From Chitinophagaceae bacterium (GTDB lineage: Bacteria; Bacteroidota; Bacteroidia; Chitinophagales; Chitinophagaceae), in contig JAJTCI010000050.1 in assembly GCA_021323155.1 (NCBI GenBank), forward strand, positions 1-12,668: a stretch of DNA of 12,668 bases, read 5' to 3'. A model generated the notes under the pieces. It did no database searches. It was not told the DNA's origin and saw nothing but the letters and a program-made list of their open reading frames with translations. This document shows, one piece after another, positions 5,055-11,095 of the stretch; position 1 is the stretch's first letter; the number at the start of each line of letters is the position of its first letter. Made by a program: the position numbers and the translations under genes.

Positions 5055-7090
5055 CTCAAATATCTCCCCAGCCAGTCATGCACTTCCTGGTAGAAGAACT
5101 TGCTGTTCTCCGCGCGGAGTATCCAGTGGTTCTCTTCGGGAAATATGATCAGTTTGCTGGGCACTTTCATCCGTTTCAAAGCGGCCCAGTATTCCAGTGT
5201 ATTGTTCAGCGGCACCCGGTAATCCAGTTCACCCACCGTTACCAGCACGGGTGTCCTGAAATTCTTCGCCAGGCGGATAGGATTCTGTTCGCTCCAGGTC
5301 TTCGCGAGTTCCCAGGGCGGGCCGCCCGCCATCACTTCACGGTGATAGATCGCGTCGCTGGTACCCCACTGCGCTTCGCTGTTGACGAGCCCGGCGTGAC
5401 TGATCAGCGCCTTATAATGCGTAGTGGTTCCCTGCAGCCAGTTGCTGAGGTGCCCACCATAGCTCGCGCCCCCCGCGGCCTGCCTGCTGCCATCAATGTA
5501 TGAATAACGCTTGATGGCGTCGGCCGCGGCTTCTTTCACTTCGTCTGCGGGTCCTTTGAAAGGATCATATTGAATATCCTGTGAGAATTTTTCGCCGTAG
5601 CCTGTAGAGCCGGTAAAATCGGTCAGCACGAGTACGTAGCCCGGTGCAGCGAGTAAATGGTAATTCCAGCGGTAACCCCAGTTGTCTTTCCAGGCACCCG
5701 CCGGGCCGCCGTGTATCAATACAAAGAGCGGGTACTTTTTATTCGCATCGAAACCCGCGGGCTTCACGATCCAGCTGTGAATGCGTTTGCCGCGGCTGCT
5801 GATGGTCCACATCTCTTCCACCGCGTTCAGGTCAAGCTTCCTCAGCTTCTCTGTATTGAATGTTGTTACCTGGCTGTGCGTGCCGTTGTTGTTTACCCGT
5901 ACGATCTCAGCGGGCATGGTACTGCTTTCAAATGAAGCCACCACGGTGCCGTTGTCAGAAACTGCCAGGCCGGTATACGAGCCAACGCCTCCTTTGGTGA
6001 GCAGTTGTGGCGTACCACCGGTGACGGGCATGGAATAGATCATGTCCCGCGCTTCACTTTCGGCCGCGAAGTATATCGTGTTGCCATTAATGACATAGCT
6101 ATTGATGGGCCGGTCCATCTCCTTCGCGAGGACGGTCTTGTTTGCCATCGAAGGAAAGTCAAATCGCGTGAGGCGGTCCAGGTTGTATACTTTGTAATTG
6201 TTCGCAGGACTGCTGACGCAGAAAAGGTATTTACCGTCGGCACTCAGTTGCGGGTTACCATAAGAATTCCCGTCGTTGGTGAGTTGTTTCGCATCCCCCC
6301 CGTTCACCGGTACGCTGTAAAGATTGGATACCGATTCCTGGTACGCGATGGTGCCGGCATCTGTTACCGCGGAGAATACGATCCATTTACCATCGGCGCT
6401 CCACTCGGCGCCACCGACCGTGAATCCTTCCTGGCGTGATATGGCCACATCCGTGAGCAGGTCCTTCGCTTTGTCTGAACCGATCGCCTGTACGAACATA
6501 TGCGGCTGTTTGTCATCCAGCCACCTGTCCCAACTGCGTATTGGGAACTGCGTATACACACGCGCTTTGTATTTTATCTTCTTGCGCTCTTCAGTGATCT
6601 TTTTATTTGCCGAGTCGGTGTATGCACCGGGAAACACACTTGAATTGAAGAGGATCATTTTACCGTCGGGGCTCCATTTGGGCGTGCCGGCGCCGGTGGA
6701 GACATTGGTGAAGCGTTGGGCTTCGCCGCCTTCCTTTACATTGAGGAGGTATACCTGGCCGGCTTCATCTCCTTCGCGTTTCGCGGAGAAGGCGAGGTAT
6801 CTCCCATCGGGGCTCCACTGGTATCCGCCTTCCGCGCTTTTACCGGAAGTTAAACGACGGGCAGCAGCGCTACCGTCCGCCGGTACGATCCAGAGGTCGC
6901 TGACCGTTTCCGTCTCCGTATAACTTGGTTCGGTGACATTGAAGACGATCCATTTACCATCGGGACTCACTTGTGGCGCCCCTACCCTTTTCATGAGCCA
7001 GAGTTCTTCGTGGGTGATGGCTTTTTTTTCCTGTGCGAAAATGGGGAGCATTACAAGGATACAGCTTGCGGCAAGCAATAATCGGCGCAT
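5051..7090 (-). CDS. Secreted S9 family prolyl oligopeptidase / acylaminoacyl-peptidase-like enzyme
   Basis: The 679-residue enzyme is predicted to cleave short peptides in the periplasm as a serine peptidase of clan SC. A signal peptide (MRRLLLAASCILVMLPIFA) ends before Gln20. Residues about 35-410 form a WD40/TolB-like beta-propeller with repeated blade motifs such as SPDGKWIVF, SPDGRYLAF, SPDGKMILF, SADGKWIVF and SADGKYLF. The C-terminal alpha/beta hydrolase domain (about 430-679) has the oxyanion region LIHGGPAG. Its catalytic triad is Ser543 in GGASYGGHL, Asp623 in GELDYRVP and His655 in ENHWIL. The length is normal and no part is missing. No C-terminal sorting domain is present. The stop codon lies inside a heptamer repeat, and TGYAACY-type repeats occupy its upstream region. 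It is followed on the same strand by the YihY gene. Confidence 0.95.
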   Translation of the reverse strand: MRRLLLAASCILVMLPIFAQEKKAITHEELWLMKRVGAPQVSPDGKWIVFNVTEPSYTETETVSDLWIVPADGSAAARRLTSGKSAEGGYQWSPDGRYLAFSAKREGDEAGQVYLLNVKEGGEAQRFTNVSTGAGTPKWSPDGKMILFNSSVFPGAYTDSANKKITEERKKIKYKARVYTQFPIRSWDRWLDDKQPHMFVQAIGSDKAKDLLTDVAISRQEGFTVGGAEWSADGKWIVFSAVTDAGTIAYQESVSNLYSVPVNGGDAKQLTNDGNSYGNPQLSADGKYLFCVSSPANNYKVYNLDRLTRFDFPSMANKTVLAKEMDRPINSYVINGNTIYFAAESEARDMIYSMPVTGGTPQLLTKGGVGSYTGLAVSDNGTVVASFESSTMPAEIVRVNNNGTHSQVTTFNTEKLRKLDLNAVEEMWTISSRGKRIHSWIVKPAGFDANKKYPLFVLIHGGPAGAWKDNWGYRWNYHLLAAPGYVLVLTDFTGSTGYGEKFSQDIQYDPFKGPADEVKEAAADAIKRYSYIDGSRQAAGGASYGGHLSNWLQGTTTHYKALISHAGLVNSEAQWGTSDAIYHREVMAGGPPWELAKTWSEQNPIRLAKNFRTPVLVTVGELDYRVPLNNTLEYWAALKRMKVPSKLIIFPEENHWILRAENSKFFYQEVHDWLGRYLR

Positions 7091-7121
7091 GATGGGTAGT
7101 GATTTTTAATGTTGGGGTACA

Positions 7122-7204
7122 AGTTACGGGTTTCAGGTTACAGGATACACCCGCCCGGCAATGCCGTTCGGGCAGGGGTTGCAGGTTACAGGTTACAAGT
7201 TGCA
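7122..7204. repeat. Heptamer array, GGTTRCA family (copy 2), split by a GC-rich hairpin
   Basis: Units AGTTACG, GGTTTCA, GGTTACA, GGATACA (7122-7149) are followed by 27 bp and then GGTTGCA, GGTTACA, GGTTACA, AGTTGCA (7177-7204). The 27-bp insert contains a bulged GC-rich hairpin: GCCC (7153-7156) with GGGC (7170-7173), and GGCA (7157-7160) with TGCC (7162-7165). The unit is the reverse complement of the array at 1168-1195. It lies in the divergent promoter region between the S9 peptidase and the ORF at 7270. Confidence 0.78.
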
Positions 7205-7246
7205 GGTGCGGGTCGCAGGTGAGGCAGGAAAGAAAGTTGAAATACC

Positions 7247-7254
7247 TAATTTTA
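7247..7254 (+). promoter_or_regulatory. Possible -7 element for the ORF at 7270
   Basis: TAATTTTA matches the Bacteroidota -7 consensus TAnnTTTG except at its last base and is 23 bp from the ATG. AGGAAAGG follows as a purine-rich stretch. No convincing -33 TTG lies at the right distance, so this is a weak call. Confidence 0.25.
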
Positions 7255-7269
7255 TAGGAAAGGAAAGCC

Positions 7270-7566
7270 ATGTACCATTGGATGTTGTTGCTGAGAACAT
7301 TGGTTGAAACGGGCAGGGATAAACTTATTGATGATCCCTTTGACAAAGCGAGAGCGCACATCCATGTTAACCGGTCAGTAAGAAAGAAGTGGTTCCTGCT
7401 GGGCCTGGTCGAAGCTGTTCCATTGTTCGGCGGTGTTATCCTGTCTGACAGGTTCCAATTGCTTTTCCGGTATGATTGTTTTGTTGCGGGGATGATCCTT
7501 TCGGCAACGATCATACTCCTTTTAAAAGACCGCTCACCCGGGCCGCCGATTGGTTTGAAAGCGTAG
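7270..7566 (+). CDS. Small hypothetical membrane protein
   Basis: The 98-residue product has a charged N-terminal half (LVETGRDKLIDDPFDKARAHIHVNRSVRKKW) followed by two hydrophobic segments at about residues 42-58 (FLLGLVEAVPLFGGVIL) and 67-86 (RYDCFVAGMILSATIILLLK). It looks like a two-helix inner-membrane protein. The ATG has a purine-rich AGGAAAGG upstream and a possible -7 box, which favour this frame over a longer opposite-strand ORF that overlaps the S9 gene. It is divergent from the S9 peptidase and convergent with the OmdA gene, whose stop is 27 bp away. Base composition looks more AT-rich than the neighbours. No family is recognised. Confidence 0.55.
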   Translation: MYHWMLLLRTLVETGRDKLIDDPFDKARAHIHVNRSVRKKWFLLGLVEAVPLFGGVILSDRFQLLFRYDCFVAGMILSATIILLLKDRSPGPPIGLKA

Positions 7567-7575
7567 CCCGTTTCA

Positions 7576-7603
7576 AGTTGCCAGTTGCTGGGCTTACGTT
7601 GCA
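7576..7603. repeat. Weak heptamer array, GGTTRCA family (copy 3)
   Basis: Units in 7-bp phase read AGTTGCC, AGTTGCT, GGGCTTA, CGTTGCA. The array spans the gap between two convergent genes and runs into the last codons and TAA stop (7594-7596) of the OmdA gene. Only three of the four units clearly match the family. Confidence 0.45.
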
Positions 7604-8103
7604 GGTCCTTTCAAACTGCGTATCATCTCACCAAATTGCATGTGCTTAGTTAGCGCATTGACCGCCGAAGCGATCCGTTTGGTTTTTGTAGGTTCAGTCT
7701 TTGCCGATTCGATCCACTTGGTGAAGTAATTCTTGTGGCCGTAGGTGAGGCTTTCGAAATATTCTTTCGCGATGGGCTCATCTTCCAGGCATGCGAGTAG
7801 CTCTGCAGGTGGCTGGAGCTTTTTGGTATCTTCTTCCAGTTGTACCATCACTGTCGCGCCTTTTCTTTTTTTGATCGCTTTGCGCATGGCTGCATTCAAT
7901 GCGAGGATAAAATCGCCGCCGCCCATCGGCACGAGTGCTACCGAACTGATGGCGTGATCATCGAGCATACCTTTTACACGAAACGTCTTTTTGGTGCCCG
8001 GCTTTATCTTTTCAGCCATTGCCACCGGCACTTCGATGTATGTCCAGCCCGTCTTTTCACCCTGGTCGGCAAACTGTTTTATGAGCGCTTTGAATTTTAC
8101 CAC
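7594..8103 (-). CDS. DUF1905-YdeI/OmpD-associated (OmdA) family protein
   Basis: The 169-residue soluble protein joins two small domains often found together in Bacteroidota. DUF1905 covers about residues 3-90 (KFKALIKQFADQGEKTGWTY, then KKTFRVKGMLDDHAISSVALVPMGGGDFILALNAAMRKAIKKRKG). A YdeI/OmdA-type C-terminal helical domain covers about 105-165 (ELLACLEDEPIAKEYFESLTYGHKNYFTKWIESAKTEPTKTKRIASAV). Some relatives are annotated 'bacteriocin-protection', but the biochemical role is unknown. The start is GTG at 8101-8103, chosen because MVKFKA is the normal family beginning; no ATG lies before residue 29, and an in-frame stop precedes the GTG. It is convergent with the ORF at 7270 and divergent from the DUF1761 gene. 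Confidence 0.88.
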   Translation of the reverse strand: MVKFKALIKQFADQGEKTGWTYIEVPVAMAEKIKPGTKKTFRVKGMLDDHAISSVALVPMGGGDFILALNAAMRKAIKKRKGATVMVQLEEDTKKLQPPAELLACLEDEPIAKEYFESLTYGHKNYFTKWIESAKTEPTKTKRIASAVNALTKHMQFGEMIRSLKGPAT

Positions 8104-8210
8104 GGGACAAATTTCCGGATTCCATCGTTCCGATCACATATTATTCACATACGAAGGTGCCACCGCAACAGGCTAAGGAAAAGCCTTTATCTTACGCTAC
8201 AACCAAAACG

Positions 8211-8636
8211 ATGTTTATGTTCCAGGAAATCATTTCGAACCTTCCGTGGCTGCAGATACTTGTAGCCTCCATCGCTTATTTCGCCCTGGGCGCCATTTGG
8301 TACGGGCCTTTGTTTTCCAAAGCCTGGATCCGTGGTCATGGCATTAATATCAATGATGCCGATGCAAAAAAAGGCGTGGCGCAGATCATGATCACTTCTT
8401 TTTTTATACTGGTGGTCATTTGTATTTCGCTGGCGATCATCCAGGATGTAGCGAGTATCAATGATACGATGCAGGCTGTTAAATGGGGGGCTTTCCTGGG
8501 ACTTGGTTTCGCTACCACCAGTACGAGCATGACCTATGTGTACCTGAAAAAGCCGGTGTCCACGCACCTGATCGACGGGCTTTACCATGTAGTCGGGATG
8601 ATCATCGCGCTGATCATAATGGCTAACTGGCAATAG
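8211..8636 (+). CDS. DUF1761 family membrane protein
   Basis: The 141-residue protein has four predicted membrane helices, the normal DUF1761 plan. They are at about residues 10-30 (LPWLQILVASIAYFALGAIWYG), 58-80 (MITSFFILVVICISLAII), 90-112 (AVKWGAFLGLGFATTSTSMTYVYL) and 120-139 (LIDGLYHVVGMIIALIIMANW). The family signature is visible in AIWYGPLFSKAWIRGHG after helix 1, a conserved W-Y-G-P-L-F-x-K-x-W motif, and in the L-I-D-x-x-Y-H motif before helix 4. I use the ATG at 8211 (MFMFQEI); the ATG at 8217 is equally possible, and the GTG at 8157 would add an implausible polar leader. Function is not known. Its stop is 11 bp from the convergent PLDc_N gene. Confidence 0.88.
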   Translation: MFMFQEIISNLPWLQILVASIAYFALGAIWYGPLFSKAWIRGHGININDADAKKGVAQIMITSFFILVVICISLAIIQDVASINDTMQAVKWGAFLGLGFATTSTSMTYVYLKKPVSTHLIDGLYHVVGMIIALIIMANWQ

Positions 8637-8647
8637 CGTTGCCCTTA

Positions 8648-8848
8648 TTACACGAGTTTCTTAGGCGTTGCCGTGAAGTAGTAGATGAGCAGTCCCACCA
8701 CCGGTGCGATGAGTATGATAACGATCCATACCCTTTTCGCGAATTCGGTCAGGTCGGTCCGGCGGATGATCTGCACTACACTCAGCACGACAAGGATGGC
8801 CCAGGCCACGCTGCAAAGTATGTATATCCACATGGCGATGTTTTCCAT
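8648..8848 (-). CDS. PLDc_N domain small membrane protein
   Basis: The 66-residue protein has two membrane helices at about residues 5-27 (AMWIYILCSVAWAILVVLSVVQII) and 39-59 (VWIVIILIAPVVGLLIYYF). The polar linker RRTDLTEFAKRV lies between them. The pattern L-x-x-F-x-x-R-x-W-x-x-x-I-L-x-A-P-x-x-G-x-L-I-Y-Y matches the PLDc_N domain that precedes cardiolipin synthase catalytic regions. Here it stands alone with no phospholipase D HKD domain, as is common for these short proteins. The tail TATPKKLV is basic. It is convergent with the DUF1761 gene and divergent from pdxJ, 74 bp away. Confidence 0.85.
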   Translation of the reverse strand: MENIAMWIYILCSVAWAILVVLSVVQIIRRTDLTEFAKRVWIVIILIAPVVGLLIYYFTATPKKLV

Positions 8849-8922
8849 AAAGCCGCAAGAATGCTGCCATTAGCCCATAAACTGGTAATAGCCGTGTAAA
8901 CTAATTGCAGTTATTTTGGGGC

Positions 8923-9654
8923 ATGGATCAGCATACAAAACTGTCGGTCAACATCAACAAGTTCGCTACGCTGCGGAATAGCCGCGGGGGTAATAATCCC
9001 GACGTGGTGAAGGCCGCGATCGATGCCCAGCGTTTTGGCGCGGATGGCGTGACCGTCCATCCCAGGCCGGATGAGCGGCATATCCGCTACAGCGATGTAA
9101 GGGAAGTAAGCAAGATCATCACCACCGAATTTAATATCGAAGGCAACCCACGCGAACAGAAGTTCGTTGACCTGGTGCTGGAAGTGAAGCCGCACCAGGT
9201 GACGCTGGTGCCCGACGCCCTCAACCAACTCACCAGCGATCATGGCTGGGACACCATCCAACACAAGGACTACCTGCGGGAGATCATCAGTGTTTTCAAA
9301 AAAGCCGGCATACGCGTCTCCATATTCGTTGACCCGGTAGTGGCAATGGTAGAAGGCGCCGCGGATACTGGCACCGATCGTATCGAAATTTATACAGAAG
9401 GATATGCAAGGCAGTTCGCCACGGGTGATCAACAGGCTGCCGTGGTACCGTATGTAAAGGCCTCGGCACGGGCAAAGGAACTAGGACTTGGCATTAACGC
9501 CGGGCATGACCTTGACCTGCACAACCTGAAGTTCCTCAAACAGCACATCCCCTATATCGATGAAGTATCTATTGGCCACGCGCTGGTCTGCGACGCGATC
9601 TACCTGGGTTTCCAGAACGCGGTGCAGATGTATAAGAGAGAGCTTGGCGGGTGA
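8923..9654 (+). CDS. pdxJ: Pyridoxine 5'-phosphate synthase PdxJ
   Basis: PdxJ condenses 1-deoxy-D-xylulose 5-phosphate with 3-amino-2-oxopropyl phosphate to give pyridoxine 5'-phosphate, the last ring-forming step of DXP-dependent vitamin B6 synthesis in the cytoplasm. The 243-residue chain is full length for a single TIM barrel. Conserved segments in order are SVNINKFATLRNSRGG (8-23), GADGVTVHPRPDERHI with His46 (39-54), NIEGNP with Glu73, HQVTLVPD, SIFVDP, IEIYTEGYA, INAGHDLDLHNL with His195, and EVSIGHALVCDAIYLG. His46, Glu73 and His195 align with the active-site His45, Glu72 and His193 that I recall for the E. coli enzyme. ATG 8923 (MDQHTKL) is chosen over an in-frame TTG at 8905. No other B6 genes are nearby. 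GTGAATG-type heptamers begin right after the stop. Confidence 0.97.
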   Translation: MDQHTKLSVNINKFATLRNSRGGNNPDVVKAAIDAQRFGADGVTVHPRPDERHIRYSDVREVSKIITTEFNIEGNPREQKFVDLVLEVKPHQVTLVPDALNQLTSDHGWDTIQHKDYLREIISVFKKAGIRVSIFVDPVVAMVEGAADTGTDRIEIYTEGYARQFATGDQQAAVVPYVKASARAKELGLGINAGHDLDLHNLKFLKQHIPYIDEVSIGHALVCDAIYLGFQNAVQMYKRELGG

Positions 9655-9658
9655 AGGG

Positions 9659-9727
9659 GTTAATGGGCAATGGTGAATGGTGAATGGTAAAAAATGCAGC
9701 GCAATACCGCCGAACGCCTGACGCCTG
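9659..9727. repeat. Heptamer arrays after pdxJ (GTGAATG and ACGCCTG families)
   Basis: Units GTTAATG, GGCAATG, GTGAATG, GTGAATG run at 9659-9686, the same family and unit order style as 4941-4996. The pdxJ stop itself lies in GTGAAGG (9651-9657), a one-mismatch unit. A second, short pair ACGCCTG, ACGCCTG lies at 9714-9727. The rest of the spacer up to 9813 shows nothing clear. Confidence 0.75.
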
Positions 9728-9813
9728 AAACCTCGCGCGCGCTCTCCGCTCATCCAATTTCGCTACCGCCGATGTATGGTGTTTTGTAGCTTGTGTGTCC
9801 AAAAACCTGCTAC

Positions 9814-10914
9814 ATGAAAAGAATCTTCCTCCTGGCCTGCCTTTGCATCGCCATGATCTCCGAGGCACAGCTCACGTCCGCTCCTCCCGGTGGAAATAAG
9901 AAAGCCATGGTGGGCGAGCAGATCGGCCTCACAAAAGTCGTGATCAATTATAACCGTCCCGGTGTAAAAGGAAGGGAAGGAAAGATCTGGGGACAACTGG
10001 TACATGCCGGTTTTGTTGACCAGGGCTTTGGTTCAAGCAAAGCTGCGCCATGGCGGGCGGGCGCCAATGAAAATACCACGATCGAATTCTCCACCGATGT
10101 ATTGATAGAAGGCCAGCCACTACCCGCTGGCACGTATGGTTTTTTCATCGCGTGGGATGCCAATGAGCCCACCGCGATATTTTCAAAGAACAGTGGCGCC
10201 TGGGGCAGTTATTATTACAAAGAGTCCGATGACGCATTGCGTGTGAAAGTAAAAACGCAGGCGCTGGACAAAAGTGTTGAATGGCTGAAGTTCGAATTCA
10301 TGAACCAAACTGACAGCTCCGCAACGATCGCATTGCTATGGGAGAAAGTGATGATCCCGTTCAAAGTGGAAGTAGACCTGGTAAAAGCACAGATCGAAAG
10401 TTACCGCGCAGAACTGCAGACGCGCAAAGGATTTCGCTGGGAGGCATGGAACGAAGCTGCCCTGTACGCGATACAGCACAATACCAATCTTGAAGAAGCA
10501 CTGCTGTGGACCGACTCCGCCACCTCCAGCACCTTCGGTGGAAATAACCAGTTCCAGGCCTGGAGCACAAGAGCACAGTTGCTGCAGAAACTCGGACGAG
10601 GGAAGGCTGCGGATGATATTATGAAAAAATACCTGCCGCTGGCCAATATGCAGGAGATGCACCAGTATGCCAGGCAGTTGCTTCAACTAGGCAAGAAAAA
10701 AGAAGCGCTGGAGGTTTTTAAAGCCAACCATGACAAGAATCCCAACCAGTTCACTACGTTGTTCGGTTTGGCCAGGGGCTATTCTGCTAATGCCGATTAC
10801 CAAAATGCCTTGAAATATGCAAAGCTGGCCCTGGTGGTAGCGCCGAACGGTCCGAACAAAACTTTCGTGGAAGGTTCCATTAAAAAGCTCGAGGCAGGTA
10901 CTGATTTTAATTGA
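9814..10914 (+). CDS. Exported DUF2911 protein with C-terminal TPR-like repeats
   Basis: The 366-residue protein has a signal peptide (MKRIFLLACLCIAMISEA) with a predicted cut before Gln19. Residues about 22-170 match DUF2911, a beta-rich exported domain of unknown function. Its markers are KVVINYNRPGVKGREGKIWGQLV, WRAGANENTTIEFSTDVLIEGQPLPAGTYGFFIA and NSGAWGSYYYKESDDALRVKVK. Residues about 190-360 are helical and contain tetratricopeptide-like repeats, best seen in ARQLLQLGKKKEALEVFKANHDKNPNQ and LARGYSANADYQNALKYAKLALVVAPNG. The ATG at 9814 is chosen over an in-frame GTG at 9793 because it starts a standard signal peptide. It follows pdxJ by 159 bp and precedes the DUF5916 gene by 181 bp. 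Its start context (AACCTGCTACATG) is identical to that of the DUF5916 gene. Confidence 0.92.
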   Translation: MKRIFLLACLCIAMISEAQLTSAPPGGNKKAMVGEQIGLTKVVINYNRPGVKGREGKIWGQLVHAGFVDQGFGSSKAAPWRAGANENTTIEFSTDVLIEGQPLPAGTYGFFIAWDANEPTAIFSKNSGAWGSYYYKESDDALRVKVKTQALDKSVEWLKFEFMNQTDSSATIALLWEKVMIPFKVEVDLVKAQIESYRAELQTRKGFRWEAWNEAALYAIQHNTNLEEALLWTDSATSSTFGGNNQFQAWSTRAQLLQKLGRGKAADDIMKKYLPLANMQEMHQYARQLLQLGKKKEALEVFKANHDKNPNQFTTLFGLARGYSANADYQNALKYAKLALVVAPNGPNKTFVEGSIKKLEAGTDFN

Positions 10915-11095
10915 TTTAGCTACAGGGGTGTCAACACCTTGTTGGTGATCCGGTAACGGTTATGGCATTTTTATGTCGCCGGCCGCGATTGTTGTAGCAT
11001 CGTTAAAAGCGGTGTCGCTGTCCATTCTTTACATAAACGGCAAATGGTCTGAGCGGCTAATCCGTTATGTTCGCGGACGTAAACCAACCTGCTAC

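Noticed and set aside
6954..7514. 186-residue minus-strand ORF with a start upstream of the S9 peptidase
   Set aside because: It overlaps the S9 N-terminus in another frame, and its middle is translated heptamer repeat (LQLVTCNLQPLP, SCNLKPVTC). It is not a credible protein. The plus-strand ORF at 7270 fits better.
9481..9868. Minus-strand ORFs of 90 and 99 residues crossing the pdxJ 3' end
   Set aside because: Segments such as FTIHHSPLPINP and FTIHHCPLTPSP are translations of the GTGAATG/GGCAATG repeats, and the rest is antisense to pdxJ.
10927..10938. GGTGTCAACACC inverted repeat after the DUF2911 gene as a terminator
   Set aside because: It leaves only a 4-bp stem with a realistic loop and no T-run, so it is probably chance.
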